Source: Begonia masoniana
Lineage: Eukaryota; Streptophyta; Magnoliopsida; Cucurbitales; Begoniaceae
Direction of reading: 5' to 3'
Length of the DNA: 64,000 nucleotides
NCBI GenBank assembly: GCA_022432975.1
Contig: CM039503.1
Coordinates: 41,646,869-41,710,868 of the forward strand
In this document: positions 10,409 to 22,655 of the stretch, in pieces
Position numbering within the stretch: position 1 is the stretch's first letter
How the letters are laid out: each line of letters begins with the position of its first letter
The notes under the pieces: model-generated
Database searches by the model: none
What the model saw: the letters and a program-made list of their open reading frames with translations, nothing else
Told to the model about the DNA's origin: nothing
Made by a program: the position numbers and the translations under genes

Positions 10409-12464
10409 TGTAACGCCCCGAATTATCTAAACCCGATTCGTTACGCATAGCTCGAACATAACTTATAGGCTTTGGACTAAATTTAAAATTTCACTCGAAA
10501 GTCTGAATTTGACATTTTTCTAAAACTTCAAAACGTTAAAAACTTGCAGCGGAAATTACTTGAACAACAATAGAGTTAAACAAAACTATGAAACATTGTT
10601 TGAAATGTTAAGAAACAATCGGCAAATAGGAAATAAAGTTTAAACCATGGAATGCTTAAGGAGTCGCAGAAGTCAAACGCATCTGCCGATAAAGTCAACG
10701 GAAGAAGCAGAAACAGAAAATAGAAGGCTTCCACCGATGACGCCAACTAGAAGAGTTAGAAACAAAGGACATCTCTCGGTGGACTACATCTACCGATGAC
10801 GTCAGCTGGATAAATCAATTATCCAACATCAATCCAATCGCAAAACGACAAGTTTTGCGACTCGCATCTACCGATGGAAAAATGACAAAAATCCCTCATT
10901 CCCTTCTTCCGATAGAATAAACTGCATACACCGATCACTAAACGACAAGGCATGATACCCACTCATACCGATGTGCAAAATCTACATCTTCCGATAGACA
11001 ACATAACTATAACTCAACATCTACCGATAGACATCATCTACCGATAGAAAGCAGAGCGACATACCAACAACTTCCTGCTATACAACACAACTCTAACTAC
11101 AGAAAGGAATTTACTCACTTTACTGAAACCATTTAGAAACAATTCAAATTATTGCATTACTCAAATCCAGTAAGAACCAACATTTAAAACTCCACCGAAT
11201 ACTATTATCAGAAAATCTCAAAACGTATTCAAAATATTAAAAACCATTACTGTCATGAAAACCTAACATACGCATATTGAAACATTGTCAAGTAAACCAT
11301 TCCAACTACTGACATCAGTTAATCCGCCTCATCAGTTTACCAGGGCGAAACATGGATGTACTCCTCCAACCATGGCTAATCATCTGTGCATTCAAGAAAA
11401 TCACCTGCAGTATCCTCAACACCTACATCACAAAACTCATCTATTAGCCTAATGCTAAGTAAGTAAAGCAGTAATGAAATGAAATGCTGAAACATAAATT
11501 CCTAAATATGCAATTTCTACTTTCTCATCTCAGTTGCATTCACATTCATTCATAAGCTGATCTGATCCCTCAATTCCCTTGGGAAGTGTATCAATTTTTC
11601 CAATGTTATACATCCTCTACTCGATTAAGGGGCGGATGAATTTCCTTAATAGCTGATCTGATCCCTCTGTTCCCTTGGGAGTGGGATCAATCCTCCCAAT
11701 GTTATAAATCCCTTCATAAGTTAAGGGGTGGATTAGTTCCCTTAATAGTTTGTCTGTCACATTCAGTTCATGCCTTACCATCCTTACATGAAAATTCATT
11801 TTCGTAATCTTTCAAAAACATGATGCATGACATACAAAATCATTCACACAATACATAACCCTACTGTTTTGTGATGTAGGCCCGAAGGCACATGCGTACT
11901 TTACTTACCTGGATCCCTGGGAATTGTTTGGTTGCTAACCACTTCGGGTCTTGCTCAAACCTAAAACCGTAGACAGTGTATTAGTTGAACTTCATTCTAA
12001 ATTATCCAGGAGTCTAAGAAAATTAGTTTTGGAAGCTCAGATCTTCGTGCATTCCCGATTCTACACTAAGTCCGAAACTACACTCATTCACAACACTCCC
12101 AAAACACATACATTGTACTCCCTCTGCTATCTAACCGTCAAGTCATAAGGAAAAATGAGGGGACTCACCTAAGTCGGAGGAATCGCTGCAGAAATCGAAG
12201 GGAGGGCCTACTAGAGCACTATGCTGAGCTGAGGAGCTGAGAGTCGAAAAGAATTGGAAAACAGTGGCGGCTACAATGCATTAAATCCAAAAACCTATTC
12301 CTTAAATACGATATCCACTTTAAAATTTCCAATTACCCTTATGCCCCTGCCTAGTCATCCATTAACCCTACATTTATTATCACCTTATAAAGTGTCATTA
12401 ATTTAGGAAGAAATTAGACTTGGTTCTAAAGAACCAGGTGTTAGCACCGTCGCAAATGGTGAGC
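10409..12464 (-). mobile_element. 5' LTR of gypsy element B
   Basis: The minus-strand end is GGGGCGTTACA at 10409, next to the PBS. The outer end is not sharp. Similarity to the solo LTR at 57037-59112 persists to a CACCG-CGCAAAT block near 12450, just before the hAT insertion. The LTR carries degenerate CATCTACCGATG repeats (10680-11060), box B and hairpin B (11422-11458), a duplicated block of about 110 bp around GGATCA/GGGGCGGAT (11550-11750), and box A, hairpin A and donor (11866-11912). No coding sequence. Confidence 0.78.
11422..11912 (-). promoter_or_regulatory. LTR splice/hairpin module, copy 2 (best preserved)
   Basis: Minus strand: donor CCAG|GTAAGT (11903-11912), hairpin A GCC-UUCG-GGC (11880-11889), box A CCTACATCACAAAAC (11866-11880), about 400 nt, hairpin B UUAGC-AUUAG-GCUAA (11444-11458), box B GTTTTGTGATGTAGG (11422-11436). 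Boxes A and B are perfectly complementary over 15 bases. Box B ends in TGTAG|G, a plausible 3' splice site. Confidence 0.6.
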
Positions 12465-12472
12465 AAAGTAGG

Positions 12473-13800
12473 TAGGGGTGATCAAAAAAACCGAGAACTG
12501 AAGAACCGGCCCAGAACCGATGGTTTGGTCCGGTTCTGGGCGGTTTTTCCTTACAAATTAATAGATATCGGTTTTTTTTTTCAAGAACCGCAGTTATTGG
12601 TGCGGTTCTCGGGTTTGGTGACACAATTTTCGTAGAACCGGCCCGAACCGTTAAGCTGGCCGCTGCCCACCCATGCCCTAAAAATCAAACCCAGTTTATT
12701 CGCTTCCCTGTTTCTTCCTGCCTTCCCTGTTTCTTCACCTCGCCGTGTCTCTCACAGTCGCCTCGCCGTGCCTCTCACGCTAGCCGCCAGTCGCCCTCGC
12801 CATGCATAGCTGTATCTCGCCGTCTCTTCCAGTCGCTCTCGTCGGCTCGCTGTTCGCACAACAAGTATTTTCTGCTATCACTTTTCATACCTATTGTGGT
12901 TTTGCTTCGTCTCTTCTCTCTGATTCTGCTGAGTATGTGAATTTTTTCATTCTGTTGTTGTTAATTGGTTTCGTTTCTCTTGAGTTTTAATTTTTTTCTC
13001 TTTTTTGTGTTCTTTGCATTTGCTCTGGGGTGAGATTTCTTCTTCAGCTCTTCTCTCTGGAGTGTTGTCAATCTACGTTATTTGCATTTGCTCAAGTGTG
13101 GGATTTCTTCTTCGGCTCTTTTCTCTCGGGTGTCGTCAATTTCTACTGTTTATTTTCAAATATTGTAATAGGTTGCAGTAATTTGATGTTTGCTTGTTTT
13201 CATTTCTATTTTTTTCCTGAATTCAAAATTTTTTTGTGGCTCTACTGGTTTTCTTTTCTTGATTTGTGGGTTGATATTCGGTCAAGTGTTTATATCACAG
13301 CAATAGGTTGTTGTAGCTCGATGTTTGTTTGTTTTAATTGCTATTTTTTTCCTTAAATTTTATTTGTGTAGTCTACTGGTTTTCGTTTCTTTAGTTTTGT
13401 GAGAGAGTAGCTTGGTATTTGTTGGGTGATTTCTCATTCGATTAGGAGTTTGTTGGTTAAGTGGAGGGGCATTGGGTCTGTAATTTCTTGTTTGTGTTGT
13501 TGTTCTTGGAGGCGTTTCTCCTCTCTATTGCTTTTTTGCTGTATGTTCTGGAGTTTTCTTCTCTGCAACTTTTTGTTAATTGCTGTCAACAGTTTTCAAC
13601 ATCACAACCAGTTTGATTAGTTATAGTGCAGCTGTTAAAAAAAAAAAAAAAAATGGGAGGACCAGAACCGAGACCAGAATTCTGGTCCGATTTCGGGAAA
13701 TTTTTTTTGCTTATTGGTGCAAAAAATTTAAAAACCAAATTTAGTAGTCCAGTCCTAAATTTTTCAAAAACCGGATCGAACCGGACCACTATCACCCCTA
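12473..13800. mobile_element. Non-autonomous hAT transposon
   Basis: The ends are TAGGGGTGAT at 12473 and its complement ATCACCCCTA ending at 13800. The subterminal parts of both ends are rich in AACCGG/CCGGTT motifs. The 8-bp flanks are AAAGTAGG (12465-12472) and AAAGCAGG (13801-13808), an hAT-size target duplication with one change. The 1328-bp interior has CT-rich stretches and poly-T runs but no transposase frame, so it needs a transposase in trans. It sits at the outer border of LTR B. Confidence 0.88.
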
Positions 13801-14465
13801 AAAGCAGGCCAGCTCTTAGGCATCACACAAAAGATGCACGCCACCAAGGCCTGAAAGGAACTTTAACTAACAGAAGTGTCTCCAAGAATTTTGGAAAAGC
13901 TAATTCAAATCCTCTAGAATCCGTTTAGGACACATCATTCGTAATTATTGAACGACTTACCATTCAAGAGCTCAAAGTCGAAGCATAAAAGCTCAACCTT
14001 AATCCCACCGACAAAGTCTTGAAAAGTTGCCAATTTTCCGTTTAAAAATAAAATCAAGCTTTCACCATCTTTACTACTTCGAGTTCCCATGCAACAATTG
14101 TTTTGCGCAAATCATTGGTTTTCCCTCTGGGAAAGCAATGGGTGTAAAAAGGGCCATCATTGGTCCGTCGCGAAATACTAATACACACGCAGACAACTTA
14201 ACGTCTTCCCATTCGACAGAGCCGTTGTAAATGTCGAGAAAAAAATAGACACGACGCGGCTCCTTTTTTCCCCTCAAAAATTACTAGGCTTGTCCTCTCT
14301 CTTTATATTTCCACCGCTGAATGTTTGCTTTTAAAGCTTCAATTTCTCTGCATTTCTTTGGTGGCTGCCTTTCTTCCTCCTTTCCTTTCCATTCATTTCC
14401 CATTTATCTTTCATCAACTGTCCTGCATCGGCTTGAATTTCTTTCTCCTGTTCAGTGTAGTGACT
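13801..14465 (+). promoter_or_regulatory. Upstream region of the ADF6-like gene
   Basis: No gene is visible. A CT-rich, TATA-like stretch (CTCTCTTTATATTTCC, about 14296-14311) precedes a CT-rich presumed 5' leader running to ATG 14466. I infer the core promoter lies here. The first 100 bases are the flank of the hAT element. Confidence 0.5.
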
Positions 14466-16024
14466 ATGGCCTTCAGGGGGGTAAGCTTTCTTTCCCTTCG
14501 CTTCTTTTACTCTGTTAATTTCATTGTAAGGTTTGATTAGGCTTTGTTATTTTCTGTTTGGTCTGTTCTTCTTTTGATGGGTTATTAGTGTTCAATTTGG
14601 TCATTTTGGTGGGGGGTAATTGGTTTCTGGTTATTCTAAGCTGATGATTTTGTCTTCTTGAAACTGAAGTTTTCATTAGTGAAAATGGTTACATAGAGAC
14701 GTTCTGTCAAGAACTCTAATGATGCAGTTGATGAGCCCCCACCTTTTTTTTTCAGTCAAAAGCTCCCTCTGTTTCTAGGATATCTTCTTTCACTTAAAGA
14801 TTCATTTCTAATACTCGAGAAACAGGGGAAGAAATTAAAGGAAATGAGTGGAGTGTCATTTAAATGCGTTAATTTAGGATGTCCTTCAGAAATAGACATG
14901 GAGTGATTAATTGAAATCTAATTGCCTTCAACTAACACTCTAATAAATAAAAGTTAGCATCTTTACCACTAGAGATGCATTGATGACATACCATAGAAAC
15001 CTAACATAAAAGAAATAAGTAAAGAATGTTACAGTTCGATGATCCGAATTTTGTTTTCGGTCTGGCTGAAAACCTCGTTGTGCGACAAAAGTTTTGCAAG
15101 AAGTTTATGCTTTTCTTTGCATGGGTCTGTGGTGGTTGCGTTCTGCCAGAAACTGCTTTTATTTCATAATTTTTACCAATTTATTTCTTATTTTTGACCT
15201 AGGATTTTTTATGAGTTTTCATATTTGCTGCACATACAAACTCTCGTTCTATAATTCGATTTTGATATTGAATTTTTCTTCTCTATCTGGGATTTTTTTA
15301 CCTGTTAAAGTATTTAACCTAAAATCTTGGTGCTTGTTCTTCATGTTTCTTTTCATATTGGCTTTTGATTCTTACACATAAATAGTGAAAAGAAACTTTA
15401 ATCTCAATAAAATAACTCACTCTAGATCTAGCTCAATTTTTCCATCGTTTGTTTCTATTATTAGTATTGTTTTTCTAGATTAGATGTTTGGCTGACTGGA
15501 ATATCTGGTTTTTGTTGCAGACAAATGCATCATCAGGCATGGGCTTAGCCGACCACAGCAAAAGAACATTTATGGAACTTCAAAGGAAGAAGGTGCACCG
15601 TTACGTGATTTTTAAGATTGAGGAAAAGAAGAAAGAGGTAGTGGTAGAGAAGACTGGAGGACTAGCAGAGAGCTATGATGATTTCTCTGCGTCGTTGCCC
15701 GAAAACGACTGTCGGTATGCAGTTTATGACTTTGATTATGTGACTACCGATAACTGCCAAAAGAGCAAGATCTTCTTTATAGCATGGTTGGTTCTTCATC
15801 TTCACTGATTGAACGGAACTGCCATCTAGGTTGTTGATTGCAAATTAGTAAGCTTGAGTTCATATCCTTGCAGGTCACCCTCGGTATCCCGAGTCCGTTC
15901 GAAGATGCTGTATGCAACATCGAAGGACAGGTTCAGAAGGGAATTGGAGGGCATCCATTACGAGATCCAGGCCACCGACGAAACCGAGATGGATCTTGAA
16001 GTCCTTAGAGACCGAGCAAACTGA
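14466..16024 (+). CDS. ADF6: Actin-depolymerizing factor, ADF6-like (three exons)
   Basis: Exons 14466-14480, 15521-15786 and 15874-16024 give a 143-residue protein. Exon 1 codes only MAFRG before GTAAGC, and the intron after the first few codons is typical of plant ADF genes. Exon 2 follows TTGCAG; exon 3 completes the tryptophan of FIAW-SPSVSR. The single ADF-homology domain fills the protein, with family motifs [39 protein letters not shown] and [19 protein letters not shown]. Ser at the SSGMG N terminus is the usual site of inhibitory phosphorylation in the family. ADF severs and depolymerizes actin filaments in cytoplasm and nucleus. The MAFRG start and the [10 protein letters not shown] end favour the ADF6 subclass. 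An AATAAA lies about 120 bases downstream. The gene appears intact. Confidence 0.93.
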
Positions 16025-17375
16025 AAACTGTATTAATTTATAGAGTTATGGCATACATACATGAATGAGGAAATCTCAAGATACATTCAGGAATATATTT
16101 TGCTTTATCTCCATCTGTTTACGGTTTGACATAAATTAAACCTGGAAATAAACTAATCTGCTTCTCACCCAAGAATGTTTTGATTTTCTTTCTTTACATA
16201 TTTTAGCCTATGTCAGTTTACTGATTTTTTAAGCAACCTTCTGGATGAACATTTTGTTTTACATTTGCAAAGGATTTATATTTGAAAAGGAAGCCCACAC
16301 GATGGCTTGGTTGTGACTTGGAAGTTTAGTATTCTACTCAGATACTGAATTTTTTTTTTTTTTTTTTTTTTTTGGCAACAATCAAGTCTGATCCGGCGAA
16401 TTGGGCTGGCTGAGCATGGCCTAGCAATCTCTTGGCCAAGCAGAGGGCCCCTCGTGCGCGCGCTTGGTTGAGAAATACACTTGTCTTCTAGTCGTCGTTT
16501 TCTTATGTTTGATTTATACGCATTTGAACGTTCCGACAATCGGAACTGCTGGGCAAATACCAAACCTTTCCTTCAAATGCAGGCAGTGAAGAACGAGGTT
16601 GTCGACAGCTAGACCCCTGAAAACGATTCGCAGTACGGGGGCGTGGATGTTACAGAGGAAGGAAGCTGCCAAAGCCTGGGAAATTGAATAGTAGTCCATT
16701 GAATTTGCCCGGAACAGCGATAGGTCGAGGTTAAATCCTTCTGTTTACAGATTCACGTGGTTGAACTAGATTAGATGCCTTATCTATTCCCAAGTGGGGA
16801 CAAAATCAAATGACGACAAATGGTGTCTCTCACCACTATCTGCTCTGGCTTCTCAACTCTGATTTTACTGTAATTAGTAGGATCTAGAAACACCATTCTC
16901 AACTTTATATGAGGTGGGTACCTGACTTTTCTTCTCTGGTTTCGTCCCCTATTTCCTCTCCGTCTAATGAATAAAAACTGAATCTTCACAGCAAGTAATT
17001 TTCCGGGTCATGTACAGCTGAGTGGGGATTTTTTTAAACCAGAGGTGGGTAATGGTCAAAACCCTACTTAGATTTCAGCTTGTCAAGTATATGATAGATG
17101 TATTTTCAAATTAGGATCTTTACTACCTAGCTTTCTTCTGGGTATTCATCTTTTTGTTTTTTGAAGTGGCTAGTTTTGAGCTAGATTGATATTATGGAAA
17201 CTGGAATTCGGAAACGGAGTACTTCTTGAAAGACACCCTGGTGGGCTATTTACTCCGATGATTCGGAATTCAGCTTTGATTTCTTGTTTGCTAGATCCAG
17301 AATTTAATTTGTCCAGCTTGCGGACGATGGCAGAGTGGGGAATTGGATTCATCAGTGGGAAGATCTGAATCAGTA
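16025..17375. other. ADF6-CRY2 intergenic region and CRY2 5' leader
   Basis: Contains the ADF 3' UTR with AATAAA near 16146, a long poly-T run (about 16350-16372), and unassigned sequence up to the CRY2 start. No gene is supported. A 13-codon upstream ORF lies at 17327-17368 directly before CRY2. Confidence 0.5.
17327..17368 (+). promoter_or_regulatory. Upstream ORF in the CRY2 leader
   Basis: ATG at 17327 opens a 13-codon frame (MAEWGIGFISGKI) that stops at 17366-17368, seven bases before the CRY2 ATG. If it is transcribed in the leader it could lower reinitiation at CRY2. The transcription start is not known from sequence, so its place in the mRNA is an inference. Confidence 0.4.
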
Positions 17376-20174
17376 ATGATGGGCAGTATTAATAAAACCA
17401 TAGTTTGGTTTAGGAGAGATCTCAGAATTGAGGACAATCCTGCTTTAGCTACCGCTGCAAGGAACGGTCGTGTTCTTCCCGTCTATATATGGTGTCCTAA
17501 AGAAGAAGGGCAATTCTACCCGGGTCGAGTCTCGAGATGGTGGCTTAAACAGTCTCTGGCTCACCTCCAACAGTCTTTGAAGTCTCTTGGTGCTGAACTG
17601 GTTCTAATGAAAACAGAGAGTACATATTCAGCTTTGTTAGTTTGTATCAATGCCACTGGTGCAAAGAGAATCGTCTTTAATCGCCTTTACGGTAATTCCA
17701 TAATTTCGTCGTAGGAATTGTTTGTTTTAAAAGGTTTACTCGAGTCCATTTTCTTAGATTATTATATTCTTGCCCCAAATAATCATAGTTTATCGCAGAG
17801 TAAGAACACGATCGTACAAGCTTGAAGTTCCAATATCTTGTTTATGTAAACCAATATGATTTGAAAGCTGGAATAATAGTTAAGATTGTCAAAGGATTTG
17901 GTCTAGGTTGTGTTCATGTTGTGAAATTATAAGAATATTTTAATTTTTCAAAAATATTATTTAAACTTATCTGTTATTTTTCACCCATGATCTAGATCCT
18001 ATTTCGGTTGGTCGAGACCACAGCTTGAAACAAAAACTAGCAGAACTCGGCGTGTCTGTGGAGACTTGTAATGCAGATCTGTTGTATGAACCATGGGAAG
18101 TTTACGATGAAAATGGCCTCGCCTATACGACCTTTGACCCGTATTGGGACAGGTGCTTGCAGATGCAGAATGAACCTGCTTCTAGTCTTCCTCCATGGAA
18201 ATTGGTACCAGCTGAAGGTATATGAAGTTTTCACTGAAACTGTTAGAGATATTGCTAGTCTGTTCCACCAAATTTCATATTGAGGTGGAGTTAAGAATGA
18301 AAATGATAGGGTGAAGTGCAACTAATGTTTGAGGTCATGTCAGATTAGACATTTAAACTATTTTTCTCGACAAACAGAACCTCTATCTTTTAGATGTTAG
18401 TAATTTAGAAATTTTTGATAATTTATCCGTTAAATACAGTATATGTATACTATGTTTTTCATTTAATGAGCCGTTTTAATTCGATTTCTAACCTTTTTGC
18501 CGAATTCGGATTATAAATTACTAGAAATGTTAGAAGTCGGGTTAAAACACTTTACTAAATAGAAAACATGACAAATACGTGTTGGATGAACATATAAATT
18601 GACGAAAAATGTCCAAATTGCTCTAAGCCGAAAGGTAGATGTTCTAAATTTCACTTGACCCAAAATGATAAACATAAAATTAATTGATAGTTGTTTTTAT
18701 CATAGTTGCAGGAGAGGTTAAAAAATGTCGGGTTGAGGAATTGGGTCTTGAAGACGAATCAGAAAAATCAAGCAACGACTTGTTAAGCAGAGCTTGGTCT
18801 CCAGGCTGGAGCAATGCCGATAATGCTCTGACAGAATTTGTGGAACACCATTTACACACTTACTCAAAGAATAGGCTAGAAGTTGGGGTGAGCTCCACCT
18901 CACTTTTATCTCCATATCTTCATTTCGGAGAACTAAGTATTCGAAAAATATTTCACCTGGTGAGAATGAAGCAGATACTATGGATAAGAGAAAGAAATTC
19001 AGTAGCTGAGGAGAGTGTGACTCTTTATCTCAAGGCCATCGGGCTTCGAGAATACGCTCGATATTTATGTTTTAACTTCCCTTTCACGAACGAGAGATCG
19101 TTAATGAGTAACTTAAATTTCCTTCCTTGGAATGCCAGCGAAACCAATTTCAAGGTCTGGAGACAAGGCCGAACGGGATACCCTTTGGTCGATGCGGGGA
19201 TGAGAGAGCTATGGGCAACTGGTTGGATACACAACAAAATAAGAGTCATTGTTTCTAGTTTTGCAGTGAAAGTCTTGCTTCTTCCATGGAAATGGGGTAT
19301 GAAGTATTTTTGGGACACCCTTTTGGATGCTGATTTGGAAAGTGATATACTTGGTTGGCAGTATATTTCGGGTAGTTTACCAGATGGTCACGAGCTTGAT
19401 CGACTGGACAGTCCACAGGTAAATCTGTTTTGTTTAATACGATACATTTTACTCTAAATAATATTCTTACTCTTGAATTTTATTGGAATTTTCTTACTCT
19501 TTTGGAATCAGATTCAAGGTGCGAAATTTGATCCTGAAGGAGAATATGTGAGGCTCTGGTTACCTGAGCTAACGCGATTGCCCACTGAGTGGATTCATCA
19601 TCCATGGGAGGCGCCGTCTTCCGTGCTGAAAGCTTCTGGGGTAGAGCTGGGTACAAATTATCCAAAACCTATAATTGATCTCGATTTGGCTAGACAGAAT
19701 TTGACAGAAGCTAAATTCAAAATGTGGGAAATGGAAGCTACTTTGAAGGCTGCAAACTCAAATTCTATGAAAGAAACGGTTGTGGATAATGTGGACGAAA
19801 TCGAAAATCAAAATATTCCAAAGGTGGTTATAAAGGAACAGATTTGTCCTTCTTGTTCATCTATTGATCAGAGGGTGCCGAGCTCTGGGAACATTGGCAT
19901 TACGAGGAAGCGAACGACTTATCTCAACCAAGAGAAAGAAACAAAACTCCCCGAGATTATCTGCGATAAGAAAGGTGTCAATGAGATGTCGAAAATAGAA
20001 GAAGATGTGTGCTCTACAGCAGAATCATCATCAGCTAAAAAACAAACTATCTCGAGGACTTCATTTGCTGTTCCTCAATACCATTCTACATCAGAAGATC
20101 ATGTCTTCTCAGACAGCGAGACTTCTCGATGGAAGGAACTGACTCAAGCACAGATGTCCGACAAAAGACAGTAA
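17376..20174 (+). CDS. CRY2: Cryptochrome 2 blue-light receptor (four exons)
   Basis: Exons 17376-17691, 17996-18217, 18712-19418 and 19512-20174 give about 635 residues, near the family length for CRY2. All introns are GT-AG. The N-terminal photolyase-homology region starts TIVWFRRDLRIEDNPAL, contains LLYEPWEVYDENG, and has the FAD-binding blocks RTGYPLVDAGMRELWATGW and KYFWDTLLDADLESDILGW. The C-terminal extension shows the DAS elements: DQRVP (534-538), an acidic EEDV patch and STAES (583-587). Plant CRY2 absorbs blue light through FAD, oligomerizes in the nucleus and controls flowering and growth through CIB, SPA/COP1 and similar partners. The CTSPEEEG-like motif reads CPKEEGQFYPGR, which fits CRY2 better than CRY1. 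A second ATG (17379) follows the chosen start. It appears intact. Confidence 0.95.
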
Positions 20175-21162
20175 TTTCATTTTAGATCAATGCCCGCTTT
20201 TTCTTATTGTTAGAAAATTCTGTTTTCTTTCATTGACTGATCAATTTTCAACATTTACATTGTCTTAGTTTAAAGCTCCTTAAGGGTGTAGTTAGAAATC
20301 GTGGGTAATCTTGCCTATTCATAGAAACTTCAAATATTGTTCAATGGCAATAGCGAGGCTGTGTTTTCGAATACAAACTGTTTGACGGCTTACCCAAAAT
20401 TTGACAGGTAATGCCGGAGGTCATGGTTCTCCATGATTGGCCATTCAGACTTAGCCGTAGATAACCGAGAAAATGAAGCATTTCTAAGTGAGGGAAAGAT
20501 GCTACCGTTGTTTTGGGTATGGTAGTTAGCAATTATTTTCTATCTTGTGTGGTCATTGGTGGAAATAATTTACTAATAGTTACTAATTTAAGATCTTTAC
20601 TGAAACTGATAGCCATCGTAGTAGAACAAGATGTACAAACAGTAGAAAATGTTGTTGTTAGAGACAAATGAAGAGAGCATGCATGAGTCTTGGTTCCCAA
20701 AACTTCAAAAATCTAATGTCTTCCGTGTTTATTTTAGGCGACTGACGTTCCGAGCCGAGGTCTTTGACGCGTGGAGCTGTGATCGATAGAGTGGTGGGAG
20801 AATGAGAGTTTATGTAAATAAAGTGAAAATGTGAACCTTAATTGGGTTTTGAGTAAATTAGAAAGGATGTTTTGAGTTGTTAAAGCTTTGATATGGAAAG
20901 GATATTCTGATTATATACTTTAATCAGTTCTTCTGTACGAACTAAATTTCAGCGCAGAATGGTAGATATCATATTTTTCGTCGACAAGCATGTTTTTTTT
21001 TTTTTTTTTAATTAATTAAACAGATTCTGTCAAGCATCTGTTGAACTCGATTTCGACTTTCAATTGCTGTTCTAGAAGGTGGGTCCTTTTCTCTCTATTC
21101 CCATATTAATTAATTTTAAATTTATTTAATTTAATAATTATTTGCTTGTTGATTTTTATTTT
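20175..21162. other. CRY2 3' flank, no gene seen
   Basis: AT-rich sequence including the CRY2 3' UTR and a poly-T run near 20994-21009. Nothing codes convincingly on either strand. It ends at the target duplication (TTTTTATTTT, 21153-21162) of the MULE-type element. Confidence 0.5.
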
Positions 21163-22265
21163 GGGTAAAGTGTACCACAAACTATGGTGAAAAGAAAATT
21201 ATTACCGTAAATTTCGATAATGGTCAAAAACATCTGTAATGTATGGATAATGGGCAATTCACCCATATCGTGTCATTTTTAGTTAAAATAGTACATTTTC
21301 ATCACGTGTCCTATTTTACTACCCGATATGCCCCTCGCTCTCTTTCTCTCTCCTTTCCTCGCTCTCTTACCCTAGAAAACACAATAATCTCGCATATTCA
21401 CCAAAAAAATTCTCCAAAAGAACATACGTAAATCGTGAATAATCTAAGGTATTGACTTGCAAATCACAATCGAAGATGAATTAGAGGAAGATTTCAAATG
21501 GATAAAAGGTTCACTTAAAAATGCAGTTATGGTCATTGGTTCCATCTGCAACTTTTTACTTTCAATTCAACCTTCAAATTCCCATGTCGATGCTTTTGTC
21601 GGAGAAACTCTATGTCTTCGCAGTTCGCGATTTCTTTCATCAATACCTCCCACAAAACAATTCATTGTCTGACGTACTGTAAATCTTAAGACTCGAAGTC
21701 GGTGAGCAAAAGAAATCAGACTGTCAATAGGTTGGCTGTTGAGCCTGTAAACGAGACGGAGACCACAGGAGGCTTGGGCAAACCGAAGTGACCCGTGGGA
21801 CCCGAATCGAACCAATCGAGTTTCTTTTGTTTCATTTTCTCTCCACTTTCTAACTTCCATACTGTCAGCAATCCGATGAGAACTCAAGTCATAGATTATT
21901 ACGAATTCCCGCTAAACGATTTGGCCGAACAGAAAAAGTAGCTCGGCAAATTGAAGTCCTGGGTCTTGAAAATGGCTTGCTGAGTATGATAGGAGCAAGT
22001 TGAAGGGTTCTAAAAACCAAGTAAGGAGGAAGAAGAAGAGAGAAAGAGAGCGTGGGAAGGAGAGAGAGAAAGATAGAGCGAGGGCGATGGGCATATCAAG
22101 TAGTAAAATACCACGTAATGAAAATATGTCATTTTAACGGAAAATGATACGGTAGGAGGTGAATTACCCATTATCTATACATTACAGTTATTTTTGGCCA
22201 TTATCGAAGTTTACGGTGAAAATTATCATTTTTACTATAGTTTGGAGATTAAATTGCACTTTTCC
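21163..22265. mobile_element. Non-autonomous Mutator-like element with long inverted repeats
   Basis: Terminal inverted repeats of about 200 bp cover 21163-21360 and 22065-22265, starting GGGTAAAGTG / GGAAAAGTGC and both containing ATAATGGG-AATTCACC and a GATATGCCC block before a CT/GA-rich stretch. The flanks are identical, TTTTTATTTT, at 21153-21162 and 22266-22275, close to the 9-bp duplication expected of MULEs. The middle (about 700 bp) has no transposase frame. Origin of the middle is unknown; capture of host sequence is possible. Confidence 0.85.
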
Positions 22266-22655
22266 TTTTTATTTTATATTAAATTGAAATTAATATTTTA
22301 TATTTAATTGTTCAAAGACAGATACGCAGAAAGGAAAGCGTAGTGTAGTGAGTAGGTTACGGCCCACTTGAGAAGAGCATGTGGCTATCAAAATGGAGAA
22401 GCACAACATCAGCAATAATAAAATAATTTTTACTTTTCTTTTTTTTTTAATAAATAATTTAAATAAAATGGGAAACACCTTGACCTGCTCCTGTCGCCCT
22501 ACTAGGACTAGGAGACGGAAAGCTGACGAGGGCATTATCGTCATTCCATACATCACCAGGTTCGTCCCCCATCCTACGGCCGTCAATTCTCAATCCAACA
22601 GTAATTGTGGATTTGTGCACTACGTGGCGGCAACTGAGCGGAACATTGAACACCC

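Noticed and set aside
18037..19665. Minus-strand frames across CRY2 exons
   Set aside because: Antisense shadows of conserved CRY2 coding exons.
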